Assembly: GCA_013407085.1 (NCBI GenBank)
Contig: JACCGJ010015181.1
Span: 82,116 to 146,115, forward strand
DNA: 64,000 nt
Direction: 5' to 3'
From: Atriophallophorus winterbourni
Lineage: Eukaryota > Platyhelminthes > Trematoda > Plagiorchiida > Microphallidae
In this document: in pieces, positions 1-9,682 of the stretch
Layout of the letters: each line of letters starts with the position of its first letter
Position numbering within the stretch: the first letter of the stretch is position 1
The notes under the pieces: model-generated
Told to the model about the DNA's origin: nothing
The model's input: the letters and a program-made list of their open reading frames with translations, nothing else
Database searches by the model: none
Position numbers and translations under genes: made by a program

Positions 1-283
1 CGAAATGTAGATGAAAAGAAAATCATGGGAGCGTATAAAATGGGAGAGGGAGATTGCTTTGGAAGAAATCGAAATTAAGATAAGAGAGATAAAAGTTAGA
101 AAATCCTATTTGGAAAAAATGATGTGTCTTCAATCCGATGGCGAATAATTTTTAGAAAAAAATTCAGCCACTGTGACTCGTACCTGCGACCTCATGACAC
201 TTAGGCGAAGCACATGGCCAATACACCAATAGCTCAATGACAACTAAATTAAAAATAATTAAATAAACTTTTTTATTTCAATG
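1..283. other. No gene seen; contains a tRNA-like remnant
   Basis: I see no coding potential in this stretch. The only recognisable structure is the tRNA-like segment at about 170-240 on the minus strand, listed separately. Confidence 0.4.
170..240 (-). pseudogene. tRNA-like / SINE remnant
   Basis: On the minus strand an A-box-like string (TGAGCTATTGG, plus coordinates 226-236) is followed about 40 nt later by a B-box-like string (AGGTACGAGTC, 175-185). The intervening sequence includes GTGCTTCGCCT, reminiscent of an anticodon arm. The order and spacing fit an internal Pol III promoter of a tRNA or tRNA-derived SINE. The B box differs from the consensus, so this is probably a degenerate SINE or tRNA pseudogene rather than a working tRNA. 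I could not fold a full cloverleaf by eye. Confidence 0.35.
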
Positions 284-669
284 CTACACCCCTTTACAGC
301 CTAGCCAAAATTGGTAGTGGAGATAACGTTTACCCCGTTTCTCTGAAACTACGGCATTTTTCTGTAAACATTTTTTGTTTGTATCAATCAATGTACACTT
401 TTTAAATTGTACCCGGATTTTACGAATATAAATTTTCGCCTGCTCGGAGTTGCTCTTCTCATCTCCTTTGATACCCGTAATGCGTGCTTGGAATTCTGAC
501 TGTGGATTGTGGAAAGATTGCTTGCCTGATAAAATGGACCGCTCCATATTTCAGCCGCACCTAATTCTTGGATTTACGGCGGTTGCTTCGGTGATAATAC
601 TTTGACGTGGTTAACTTTTTACTTTTTACACGCATACTGTAAATTCACGTAGCCTGAACCACCACAAAT
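284..669 (+). repeat. Probable 5' LTR of CsRn1-like Gypsy (start unresolved)
   Basis: This stretch sits directly upstream of a primer-binding-site-like sequence and the gag gene that begins at 750, so its right end should be the end of a 5' LTR. No matching 3' LTR is present in the window, because the element is cut off after RT, so the LTR start cannot be placed. An 87-codon minus-strand frame here looks like chance. Confidence 0.35.
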
Positions 670-681
670 TGGTGAGCCCGA
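670..681 (+). other. Primer-binding site (tRNA-Trp-like)
   Basis: TGGTGAGCCCGA begins with TGG, as expected for pairing with a tRNA CCA end. It lies between the presumed LTR and gag. The CsRn1/Kabuki lineage is known to use a tRNA-Trp-type site of similar sequence; this one appears to differ at a single base from the form I know. It supports assigning the element to that Gypsy lineage. Confidence 0.5.
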
Positions 682-749
682 TTATTTTCGCTATAGCATA
701 CTGCCCACTATTTTGATTGTGTAGCATATTTTTACATTTTTTCATCAAT

Positions 750-1352
750 ATGAACAGTATTCCACAGGCAGCACCTATCCCAGCAGATATTGGTCATTTA
801 TCACTTCCTGAGTTTGGCGTAGCAAACCCTAGATTATGGTTTGCTCAAGTAAAAGCTATTTTCGAAACTCGACGCATTATTAGCCAAAAAGCAATGTACT
901 GTTACGTCATAGGAAGTTTACCACACGCAGTCGCATCCGATGTTGCTGATATCATATACAACAGACCCGCCGATAAACCGTATGATGTACTGAAATCAGC
1001 TTTGATATCGCGCATAGCAACATCTGATGAGAAAAACTTACGCAAATTACTCTCGGGTATCGAACTAGGTGACAATACACCGTCGCAACTCCTTCGCCGA
1101 ATGATCGAGTTACAGGGTACAACACCAGTTGGCGAACCGATTTTAAAAGAATTGTGGCTGCAAAGACTACCCAGCGATGTTCGAAAAGCATTTTCGGTGG
1201 TAGAAGATTACAAGTTAGATAAGCTTGCTGCCATCAGCGATCGAGTGTATGAAAATCATAAGCAAATCATTGCAGTAGTACAATCGCCACATAAATCAAC
1301 TCCTTCAACTTTAGAATCAGAGATCTCCGAGTTGAACTCGCGACTCGACTAA
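750..1352 (+). pseudogene. gag: Gag, N-terminal part (CsRn1-like Gypsy)
   Basis: The 200-residue frame starts at the ATG at 750 and contains LPEFGVANPRLWFAQV near residue 20, the hallmark of gag in CsRn1/Kabuki-type elements. It then continues as a typical helical capsid-like region. A TAA at 1350-1352 stops it, but the same frame stays open afterwards through an Arg/Ser-rich linker, a zinc finger and the protease, so the break is one in-frame stop rather than a gene end. Gag would package element RNA in cytoplasmic particles. An upstream ATG at 717 is possible, but the 750 start fits the family better. Confidence 0.75.
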
Positions 1353-1877
1353 CTTTGCAATCACATACATACTTCACGAAATGATCGATCTCGGTCATCG
1401 CAGAGACACAGTCCGAATGGACGATATTCACGAAGTCGGAGTAAAGGGCCAGGTCTTTGCTATTACCACCGCAGATTCGGTGAACGCGCCTACAAATGCA
1501 CCAGACCCTTCAGTTTTGTTTCCAAATCTAACGAGCAGGGAAAACGATTATGCCAGGCAGTAGGAACGGCTGCACTGCCTGGCAACAAGGTTAGCCGACT
1601 CCGCTATATCTCTGACAACAAAACGAAATTGCGTTTTCTGGTAGACACCGGTGCGGAACTCAGCGTCATCCTACCTAACGAAACCGAACGCAAGTGTCCG
1701 TCGGGATTGACCCTTCAGGCGGCCAACGGTACTCGGATAGCCACTAATGGTCATCGGTCACTCGCGGTGGACCTGGGCTTGCGAAGATCGTTTCACTGGG
1801 TGTTCACCATTGCAGACGTGAAAACTCCGATTTTGAATGCAGATTTTTGTCTAATTTCAACCTCGCTGTGGACATAA
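1353..1877 (+). pseudogene. Gag zinc finger plus aspartic protease (CsRn1-like)
   Basis: In the same frame as gag there is an Arg/Ser-rich linker, then a finger starting at 1458 (C-Y-Y-H-R-R-F-G followed by a later C). This is the C-x2-H...C type finger characteristic of CsRn1/Kabuki gag; the last expected Cys reads Phe. The aspartic protease follows with active-site LVDTGAE at about 1635. The frame ends at 1877 after a one-base shift near 1845, where the natural continuation moves into the RT frame. The protease would mature Gag-Pol. The element is non-functional as it stands. Confidence 0.7.
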
Positions 1878-2706
1878 GCCAACGAAGGCTTATTGATAAC
1901 ACCACGGAGTTAAATTCAATGGGCAAATACCATTACACACCCATACAGTCTATTCGAGTTTCAACTCCACTCGTCACCCAGCCTTGTATGGAACTTATAG
2001 TCCAGTTTCCGGAGATCTTCAAACCACAGTCATTCACAAATGTGGTCAAACACCAGGTCGAACACCACATTGTCACACGTGGCCCCCCAGTTTTTGCCAA
2101 ACCACGTAGACTAGCTCCAAACAAACTGGTGATCGCCAAACAAGAGTTTGAACATATGTTGGAGCTAGGAATCATCCACCCGTCGACCTCACCATGGGCT
2201 TCTCCACTACATATGGTTGAAAAAAGTACCGCAGATACTTGGCGCCCATGCGGAGATTATAGGGCACTTAATCGCATTACGGTACCAGACCGTTACCCCA
2301 TTCCACACATCCACGATTTTACGGCGTCCCTAAACGGAAAAACCGTGTTCTCGAAGCTTGACCTAGTAGCGCCTATCACCAAATCCCAGTTGCGAAGGAA
2401 GATATCCCGAAAACGGCTGTCACGACAACATTTGGCTTATATGAATTCGTATGAATGCCATTTGGGCTCCGAAATGCCGCACAAACTTTACAGCGTTTTA
2501 TGGATCAAGTATTTAAGGGATTGCCCTTCGTATACGTTTATATTGATGACGTGCTAATTGCTAGCAACACATCGACAGAACATGTTGAGCAACTTCGAGA
2601 GGTTTTTCAGCGCGTATCTCAGTATGGTATTGTCGTGAATCCAGATAAATGCATCTTCCATGTGGAAACACTAGACTTTCTCGGTGGATGTCTTGGTAAT
2701 TCTTAG
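1847..2706 (+). pseudogene. Reverse transcriptase, truncated (CsRn1-like Gypsy)
   Basis: The RT begins in the frame at 1847-2370 ([32 protein letters not shown]). A frameshift near 2370 moves it to the next frame, where a TGA precedes [11 protein letters not shown], and it then runs through YIDDVLIAS (the intact catalytic YxDD box, about 2540) and VNPDKCIFH. Homology stops at about 2706. RNase H and integrase are missing, because the sequence switches abruptly to the hammerhead-bearing repeat. RT would copy element RNA to DNA. Each break is visible in the sequence; the assignment to the Gypsy family is secure. Confidence 0.85.
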
Positions 2707-2928
2707 TTAGATGAGTTCAACACAAAAACTGAAACCGAGTAAGAACTTATTTGTTAAAAATGCATTAGAGATTACAATTTCTATCCATGCTGATTCGCAA
2801 CATTTGATTTTTAATGAGAATGGAATAACTGAAGTGGTTAACAAAAAAGTTCATTTGTGTGAACACAAGTGCAACTTGTTTACCATTCTCCCACTGTTTC
2901 GAGCGCATGCTGCTCGTGATCCTACTGG

Positions 2929-2970
2929 CCCTGTCTGCTGAGTGCAAACAAAACGAAACCGGTCGTGGGG
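2929..2970 (+). ncRNA. Degenerate hammerhead ribozyme motif (CCGGTC type)
   Basis: The order CTGCTGA - linker - CGAAACCGGTC - GTGGGG matches the hammerhead layout of the good copy at 54,680. The core here reads CTGCTGA instead of CTGANGA, and the stem II arm has lost pairing (GTGC versus AAAC). It is predicted inactive and is kept as evidence of the family. Confidence 0.45.
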
Positions 2971-3370
2971 TGTGTGCGACGTAAATGTATGCAAATGAGC
3001 TTTTTTGTTCATGTCAATGGGATGAAAACCATTCTACATGAGTTTGTTCTCATGTACTCAAGTTGCTCGTATCAACCTTTCCCAACGGTGCACTCCAGGG
3101 CAAATTGAAGAAGTAAGCTTTTTCAATACACAAATGTTTGTCTACGCACAAAGTTGAGCGATTATAGTGGATTCAGGTGATGATGATGTGAGCATAAAAA
3201 ATATCGGTCATTTATACGCGCCTTGAGTGCTTGGCCAAGAATCACTTTATGATTTTAAATTTGAACATCAGGGTTCGTTTATAGAAACACACTTAACAGT
3301 GGCATATAAGTATACTTTTTGTTTATCATTATAACACAGTTTAAATGATCACAGAACCTGATCTTACTGT

Positions 3371-3410
3371 CGCCACCTGATGACGACAAACAACTAGAAT
3401 CTGGAATTGA
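3371..3410 (+). ncRNA. Degenerate hammerhead-like motif (240-bp family)
   Basis: CCACCTGATGACGACAAACA is followed by ACTAGAATC. The first conserved box CTGATGA is canonical, but the second box reads GAAT rather than GAAA and stem II is weak. It aligns with the motif in the 240-bp tandem array and with 21,216-21,245. Confidence 0.4.
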
Positions 3411-4144
3411 ATTGGGAGTGATACGGATGTGTGCACCAGAATATGTTGGTGAATTAATTTATTTTAATATTCAGTTTAGGTGGTCAGTTATTTTAAGAAA
3501 AGCAGTAGCTGTTACGCAACAACTCATTTTGTTTTTGTTGTTCAAATGAAAAACGTTTCAGATCACACCTTTCCATTTACGTTAGAACATTCTTCGTCAA
3601 GGTCACACGCGACAACTGCGCTATGTGACAAAGATAGAAAACGACGAAGTATTTGTGTGTGTGCGTAATTACATAATCGTAACTTGCAAAAGAATTGATT
3701 TCTCCGGAGAATAACATCACTGCGATGTTGCAAAGTTGGGTTTGCATTTAGCGTTAATAACGTTTAAAGTATAAAGTGTCATAACTTTCATTGTTTGTCT
3801 AGGTTGAAAGTATGTTTCCGCAGTGTTGCGACCAATATATATTGGGTATATTTACAACTAATGAAATAACTGTTTACTGATGCGGCATATTGTTAACAAG
3901 GACGCCACTTGATTGACATTTTATCATGTTGAACTGATCGCTGATGAATTAACCGAAACAGTGGGGACAGATACTAACGATTTCCGATTTGTAACCGCAA
4001 ACTCGTAAAACAAACAAACAAATTATGGTGGCACTATTCAAGGTAATTCAAGGTTCTTAATGGTCTAAAAAGCAACTAGCTTAACAACAACCATAGGATG
4101 ATAAAAATTGAAATTGAAGTGTATAAACAATATAAGATTATAGA

Positions 4145-4648
4145 TTAAACAATATATAAGTGTTCTGGAAACGAATAATGCAATAAACATCCGTCTAATT
4201 TCGTTTTATAGTCATGCAAGCTAGTGGCGTGAGTAATAGTTGAAGATAAACTGTTCCAAGTAAAACTGACACGGACAGAGTAAAAATACTTTCTACAGTT
4301 CAGGCTGGAATGGGTTACGACCAGCACATATTCATGGGTCCGATAATTCCTCGTATCCTTTCGAGTGAATAAATCCTGTAAGGGATGGTTCGGGGTATGG
4401 AATGTTTTGTAAAGCAAGATTAGGTCTCCTCTGATTCGTCGATAGGGAAAATCGAACAGATTCAGTTGAGCTATCCTTTCTTTATATGATTTGTTTCGAA
4501 TGCTGAGAACTAGTTTTGTTAAGCGGTGATAGATTCGCTGCATAAGTTCCACATCCCTCTTGAGCCTCGGAGACCATGACTTCACACCGTATTCCATGAC
4601 TAATCTCAAGTATGTATTCATGATCCTTGGGAATATCTTGGCGAACAT
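4145..4648 (-). pseudogene. CR1 RT C-terminal region
   Basis: The 167-codon frame has the typical C-terminal region of CR1-group LINEs: PRIMNTYLRLVMEYGVKSWSP, QRIYHRLTKLV, YRRIRGDLILLYKTFH and SVRVSFTWNSL. It corresponds residue by residue to the C-terminal third of the better-preserved RT at 30,825-32,294. The catalytic part lies upstream (about 4650-5850), where RT words occur in shifting frames. Confidence 0.75.
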
Positions 4649-5147
4649 TTCCCAAATACACGTTTGTGTAGATTTAGAACACGTGCTGTTATTTTGAGGC
4701 GCTGTTAGTTTGAAGTGATGTTTTCAATCTGGATCATATCCAGACACCCAAATCTTTTTCTTCACTGCAATTTTCAAGGACATGCGAATCTATGTGATAT
4801 GTGAACTATACTCGATTCCCCACATTCATGATCGTGGATTTGTTGAAGTTAAACGGCAGTTTGTTCTTCAACGACCATCTGTGAAGCGTATCAAGATCCG
4901 TTTTTAATAGCAGACAGTCTTCTGGACTAAGAATGCTGCGCCAAATCTTTATGTCGTCCGAATATAACGAAATGTTACATCGAGCAATTCCGGTATTTCA
5001 TTGACATAAACCAGAAAGAGAATCGGACCAAGGACTGAACATTACGGAACTCCGTTAGTTGCTGCAATTCGTTTGTATAATGCACCATCAACACGTACCT
5101 GGTTAGTGCGATTTGTTAGGTAGTCATTTAAACAATTCATGAACTTT

Positions 5148-5266
5148 GATATTGAGGCGAATACTTATAGCTCAGGGATTGGATGTCCTGTGTTGTGTGT
5201 TCGCTGAACAGGCATTGTAACAGTAGGACGTTTCGTCATCAAGCTAGATGACATCGTCAGCTGAAC
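5148..5266 (-). mobile_element. 119-bp insertion with PLE-type hammerhead motif
   Basis: The flanks TTCATGAACTTT (5136-5147) and TTCTTGAACTTT (5267-5278) look like a 12-bp target duplication with one mismatch; removing one flank plus the insert gives continuous CR1 RT sequence. On the minus strand the insert begins with a hammerhead-like module. The plus strand also has a TAGCTCAGGGATTGG string resembling a Pol III A box. I read it as a SINE-like element carrying a ribozyme. Confidence 0.55.
5227..5260 (-). ncRNA. Hammerhead ribozyme motif, Penelope type
   Basis: On the minus strand CTGACGA (5254-5260) is followed by one unpaired T, a 6-bp stem (GTCATC with GATGAC, loop TAGCTT), then GAAACGTC. 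This matches the compact hammerhead described in Penelope-like elements, where the core is followed by one extra base, a stem, then GAAAC and a cleavable GTC with almost no stem III. Stem I is weak here (2-3 bp), so cleavage as a monomer is doubtful. Confidence 0.5.
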
Positions 5267-5860
5267 TTCTTGAACTTTCCAGTGATACCAAGACTTTCAA
5301 GCTTCTGCAGTAGTATGGAATGGTCAACACGATCGAATGCTTTTGATATATCTAAGTAGCACGCGTTTATTGCTTTTCCTTAATCTACCGAATTTGTCCA
5401 ATCATCTAGCGTTACAAGTAAATTAGACAAACAGGAATAATTTCGTCTAAATCCATGCTGGTTCCTCGAAGCAACTGATTATTCTCGAAATGTTTCATTA
5501 GATCGTCAACAATAAGTCGCTCAAGTAATTTTGAAATCACTGGTAACAGAATAACGGATCGGTAATTGGAAACATCGGAGCGATTTCCACCTTTGTAAAA
5601 TGGAGAAATTATTCCGCGTTTCTAATCTGTATGAATCACTATGCTTGCCAGTATTTGCTCGAACAGGTAAGTGAGTGGTTTGTATAGCAAATTCGGGTTT
5701 AATAGCGATGAATAAAACGTGGCTAAAGCATCAGCAATTTATGCTGCAGTTGTTTTTGGTCCAGCTGATGTGTTCACGGACGCTACTCCAGGTTTCACCT
5801 TAGCTTGATCGTTAACCTTACGATACAGTATTTTGGGGTTTCGCTCCATCATGCTTGATA

Positions 5861-6304
5861 TCACTTCTTCGAAGCATAACTTGTCTCGTAAGCAACGTTA
5901 TCAATGTCATGTTCATTGCTTGTCAGAACGAGATCTAAGGGTGAGGGTAAATCGTTACCGCGGTATCGGGTATTACATGTAATGTGGTTATAAAGTGGAA
6001 TATCGTCTAACAACTCACTGAATGCGCGCTCGAGGGAGTGTTCTGGGTAAATGGTACTGCTCTGCAGATTCGGTAAATTGAAGTCACCCATAATCAAAAA
6101 TCTACAAGTGTATCTGGATGCAACCATGCGAATTTTATCCAGTAGGGCCAGATTGTAAGATTCCTGTGCAGACGGTGTTCGATATACTACTCCCAAAACA
6201 CAGTCTTCACCGTTAGCTAGTCGGATTGAGAACCAGAGTGTATCCAGAAGCATGATGTTTGGATCAGTAATTTCACGGCACAGAAGATTTTGGCTATAAT
6301 ACAA
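5861..6304 (-). pseudogene. CR1 APE-type endonuclease, partial
   Basis: The 147-codon frame contains GVVYRTPSAQ, FLIMGDFNLPNLQ (catalytic D and N), the internal RYRG..LPSPLDLVLTS block and the YET end. It matches the central endonuclease part of the CR1 at 32,616-33,656. The N-terminal part with the catalytic Asn and Glu is lost where the RTE element begins. The endonuclease nicks target DNA for target-primed reverse transcription. Confidence 0.75.
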
Positions 6305-6407
6305 AGCTACTCATCCTCCTCCGGTTTCACGGTCATGACGAATAAGTGGCATTCCTGGTAATTCTCAGAACACCATCGAGCTCTCTGCCCGGGCAAGAGA
6401 CGCCCGA

Positions 6408-7091
6408 ATGCATGGTGCATCTGATTATCGCCTCCTCAGGAGAGCTGCTACACGATCAGCCCGCAAGGATCGTCAGCTATATTGGGCAGAAACCGCATCC
6501 GAAATGGAAGCCGCAGCAAGTATAGGAGACTTTGGACGACTGTTTCGCCTGATTCGCAGAGCATCTGGAAGCTGTGGTTTTTGTACGAATCTTCGAGATT
6601 CGTCAGGACAGATGATATTTGACCTTCATCAAAAGATAGATAGGTGGGTTGAGCACTTCAGTCAGCTCTGAACCGCCCGTCATCTATCAATGCAGTATTC
6701 ACTTCCCCGATAAATAGCTGTGAATACCCGGTCAACTGCGATGCACCATCAGAATACGAGATATCAAGTGTTTTACGACGAATGCAGAATGGTAAATCGC
6801 CAGGTGAGGACGGAATTTCCGTTGAACTTATTAAAGCCTGTGTCGACGTATATTATCTCCGCTACATCGGCTGTTTTGTTCGATCTGGGAGACGGAAGTT
6901 TTCCCATCAGACTGGGGGATGTCTATCATTCTACCACTGCCGAAACGTGGAGATAAATCTGTGTGCTCCAATTACCGCGGAATAAGTCTAATCGACACCG
7001 CTGCTAAAGTGTTTGCAACGCTCCTGCTTAATCGGTTCTCCGCCGAAAGAAATCTGCGCACCAGATTAACCAAGGTGGATTTCGCCCTGGG
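6408..7091 (+). pseudogene. RTE linker and RT N-terminal part, broken
   Basis: Segments in different frames cover the region before the main RT frame: SARKDRQLYWAETASEMEAA (6408 on), a QKIDRWVEHFSQL block, NGKSPGEDGISVELIKAC (about 6782) and LPLPKRGDKSVCSNYRGISL (about 6925). These correspond in order to the RTE linker and RT motifs 0-2. At least three frame changes are needed, so this part is decayed. Confidence 0.7.
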
Positions 7092-8296
7092 ATGGGTTGC
7101 GTAGATCAAATATTTACTTTGCGCAGGATCCTCGAGCACCGTGCACGGTATCAACAGCAAACGATAGCTTGCTTTATTGACTTCCGCGCCGCCTTCGACT
7201 CCGTAGACCGTGGTTGTTTATGGGACATCATGCTATCGGATGGGGTTCCATTAAAGCTCGTCAACCTAATCAGAGCCTATTACAGCTCTACAAGGGCACG
7301 GGTTCGTGTCTACGGTGAAGAATCGCGTGAATTTAACTTGCACACAGGAGTCAGGCAAGGTTGCCCGCTATCGCCGGTTTTGTTTAACTATGTCGTAGAC
7401 TGGATAATGAACCAGGCGTTAACAGAGTATCAAAGGGTGCAACTTTCAACGGATCTATGGATTTCCGACCTTGACTACGCCGACGACATAGTCGTTCTGG
7501 GCGACAATACCGAAAGGCTGCAAAGTGTTTTAGACCGCATTAGTGCCACTGCCGCGAAAGTCGGTCTTGAGATAAACGCGGCTAAGACCAAGGCATTTTT
7601 TTATTCCGACACACCAGGCATCCAGCCACTTCGCGTCCAGGGTTGTCCGATCGAATACGTTCCAGTCTTTAAATACCTCGGCTCTAGTATATTGCCCAAT
7701 GGTCAGGCGAAAGATGAAGTGAAGTTAAGGGTCGATCGTGCTCGTAATGCGTTTTTGCAGTTGAAAGGCACCCTTTGGCGCAAGCCCGGGATCAGCCTAA
7801 AAACTAAGACGCGTGTTTATCAAGCAGCGATCCGCCCTGTACTGCTTTATGGATGCGAGACATGGCCTTTAAGGTCACAGGATGTACGCACATTAGAAGT
7901 GTTCGACCATTGGTGCCTTAGGGTAATCTTGGGCATCCGATATACTGACCGAGTATCTAACGCAGCCGTACGAGAGCGTTGCAGCGGACTATCTCCACTT
8001 TCCGCTCACATACAACGGCGAAGGCTGCAATGGTTTGGCCACGTCCTCCGAAAGACAGACACAGCACTTCCAAAACTCGTCCTCGACCCCAAACCCGTTC
8101 GCACCTGGCGTCGGCGGCAAGGTGGTCAAGTGAAAACCTGGCTGTCAACTGTGAAAGAGGATGTAGACACCTGGGTCTGCGTACCGTCTACGGAGTTCGC
8201 AGGTGGGAACGAGACTGGATCACGATCTGCAACGATCTCGCCTCCGATCGACGTGCGTGGGCTGGTGCGATCCGAGACATCAATGAAGCCGGCTAA
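7092..8296 (+). pseudogene. RTE reverse transcriptase
   Basis: From 7092 the frame carries CFIDFRAAFDSVDR (catalytic Asp at residue 30), GVRQGCPLSPVLFN (86-99), LDYADDIVVLG (YADD at 129-132), FKYLGSSILPNG and the C-terminal LLYGCETWPLR and LQWFGHVLRK blocks. All catalytic aspartates are intact. Near 8170 a one-base shift moves the natural C terminus (RRWERDWITICNDLASDRRAW) to another frame that ends with TAA at 8294-8296; the frame running to 8327 is therefore an artefact of that shift. It would copy element RNA at nicked target DNA. Confidence 0.85.
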
Positions 8297-8341
8297 TCCA
8301 CTCGAGGAGCCAGCCGCACAAAAGTAAAAAGTAAGTAAGTA

Positions 8342-8687
8342 ATTCTAGTTCAATATTTGTTTGCTGAGTCTGCAGCCACGCTTCCGTTACGGCGACATAA
8401 TAATTAAATCGTAGGGTCTGCATTTCTAAACTTTATACGGACACAAACGCGTTATTCAATTTGTTATAAATATGTTTTGTAACTACTGAGTAATCAACAG
8501 TACCAAGTCCTACGAAATAAATAAAAGATTTTCACAGAACATGAATATCGAAATCTTCACAATACCCCAAGGCTAGAAATATGGTATAGCGGTATGCATG
8601 ACGATGCAAAACTGACTACTTGACAGATCCTTTATTTTCCGTAACCGCAGTTATTTTCATGAAACGCTTTCAGTCATGTATTTTGTA
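8342..8687. other. No gene seen
   Basis: AT-rich sequence between the RTE tail and the tandem array. I find no domain, repeat or structured RNA in it. Confidence 0.4.
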
Positions 8688-8924
8688 ACGATGGCAAACA
8701 GCCTGAAACTCGTAGAGGTGTGTAAGGGATGGGATGTGAGCACCACAATATATTGGTCTTTTATATGCGCCCCGAGCGCTGAAACAGGAATCACTACGTC
8801 ATTCTGTATTTGAACATCGTGTTTCTTTGTAAGAGCCCTATATATGAGTAACATGCCAATTTAACTTTGTTTAACGCTTTTCCACTGTTTCAAGTCTCAC
8901 TGAACCTGATCCTGCTGTCTCAAC

Positions 8925-8962
8925 CTGACGATGGCAAACAGCCTGAAATTGGTAGTGGTGTG
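8925..8962 (+). ncRNA. Hammerhead-like motif, array unit 2
   Basis: CTGACGA (8925-8931), stem GGC/GCC with an AAACA loop, GAAA (8945-8948), then TTGGTA with the expected cleavage after the A at 8954. The boxes are canonical (CTGANGA and GAAA), but the base pair next to the core is a T-T mismatch and stem I is imperfect. The same motif is at 9166 (unit 3) and 9406 (unit 4). Confidence 0.5.
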
Positions 8963-9640
8963 TAAGGGATGGGGATGTGAGCACCACAATATATTGGTCT
9001 TTCATATGCGCCTCGAGCGCTGGGCCAGGAATCACTTCGTGATTCCGTATTTGAACATCGTGGTTCTTTGTAAGAACCCTATATAACAGTGGCATGCCAA
9101 TTTAACTTTGTTTACCGTTTTTCTACTCTTCCAAGTCTCACTGAACCTGATCCTGCTGTCTCAACCTGACGATGGCAAACAGCTTGAAATTGGTAGTGGT
9201 GTGTAAGGGATGGGGATGTGAGCACCACAATATATTGGTCTTTATATGCGCCTCGAGCGCTGGGCCAGGAATCACTGCGTGATTTTGTATTTGAACATCG
9301 TGGTCCTTTGTAAGAACCATATATAACAGTGGCATGCCAATTTAACTTTGTTTACAGATTTTCCACTGTTCCAAGTCTCACTGAACCTGATTCTGCTATC
9401 TCAACCTGACGATGGCAAACAGCCTGAAACTGGTAGAGGTGTGTAAGGGATGGGATGTGAGCACCCTAATATATTGGTCTTTTATATGCGCCTCGAGCGC
9501 TTGGCCAGGAATCACTTCTGGATTCTGTATTTGGACATCGTGGTTATTTGTATGAACCCTATATAAGAGTTGCATGCAAATTTAACTTTTTTTTACCGCG
9601 TTTCCACTGTTTCAAAGCTCACTGAACCTCATCTTACTGT

Positions 9641-9682
9641 CTCCACCTGACGATGGCAAACAGCCTGAAAACGGTAGTGGAG
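9641..9682 (+). ncRNA. Hammerhead-like motif, array unit 5 (best stem I)
   Basis: CTCCAC (9641-9646) pairs perfectly with GTGGAG (9677-9682) as stem I. Between them lie CTGACGA (9647-9653), GGC-AAACA-GCC, GAAA (9667-9670) and ACGGTA. Of the array copies this is the most ribozyme-like, although the pair closing stem II at the core is T-T and the first stem III pair is A-G. Confidence 0.55.

Larger units (their letters stand above)
670..2706 (+). mobile_element. CsRn1-like Ty3/Gypsy LTR element, 3' truncated
   Basis: Order is primer site, gag, zinc finger, protease, RT, which is canonical for Gypsy. The element lacks everything after RT and has at least two frame changes and two in-frame stops. 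A related integrase fragment is at 11,655-12,520 (plus) and a related pol 3' half at 59,855-62,340 (minus), so the family is multi-copy in this window. Confidence 0.8.
2717..3832 (+). repeat. 1.1-kb repeat with two hammerhead-like motifs, copy 1
   Basis: This stretch aligns along its whole length with 18,019-21,668 once the piggyBac insertion in the latter is removed. Shared landmarks include CGAAACCGGTCGTGGGG, the word TATGCAAATGAGCTTTT, a central block related to the 240-bp tandem monomer at 8.7-9.7 kb, and a right part ending near TATGTTTC(C/T)GCA. It has two hammerhead-like cores in direct orientation about 440 bp apart. It encodes nothing convincing. I read it as a composite non-coding retroelement or pseudo-LTR-like repeat; the name is inference. 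Confidence 0.6.
4650..5850 (-). pseudogene. CR1 RT core, multiply frameshifted
   Basis: Minus-strand RT segments are recognisable: AFDR-type motifs near 5330, PILFLVYVNEIP-like sequence near 5000, and the region matching HGFRRN..CLSNL near 5450. No frame stays open for more than a short distance. An insertion at 5148-5266 also interrupts the reading. It is homologous to the RT at 30,825-32,294. Confidence 0.6.
4037..6370 (-). mobile_element. CR1-type LINE, 5' truncated, with 3' end
   Basis: From right to left on the minus strand it carries the APE endonuclease (6304-5861), a heavily broken RT (about 5850-4650) and the RT C-terminal region (4648-4145). It ends at 4037-4100 with the family 3' signature (AATGGTCTAAAAAGCA...CCATAGGATG, plus sense) and two copies of a decamer around ATTCAAGGTA. 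The same 3' signature recurs at 30.69 kb and, on the plus strand, at 17.85 kb. A 119-bp insertion sits at 5148-5266. It is non-functional. Confidence 0.8.
6380..8341 (+). mobile_element. RTE-type LINE, 5' truncated
   Basis: This plus-strand LINE lacks its endonuclease and starts inside the endonuclease-RT linker. The RT is long and fairly clean from 7092. The 3' end is a short tail of AAGTAAGTAAGTAA-type repeats right after the stop, as is usual for the RTE clade. It abuts the minus-strand CR1 at about 6370. Confidence 0.85.

Noticed and set aside
284..547. 87-codon minus-strand frame as a gene
   Set aside because: It lies in the presumed LTR, has no domain and has no supporting context.
3940..3970. 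CTGATGAATTAACCGAAACA as another hammerhead
   Set aside because: The two boxes are present, but the linker cannot form stem II and the flanks do not pair; likely chance.
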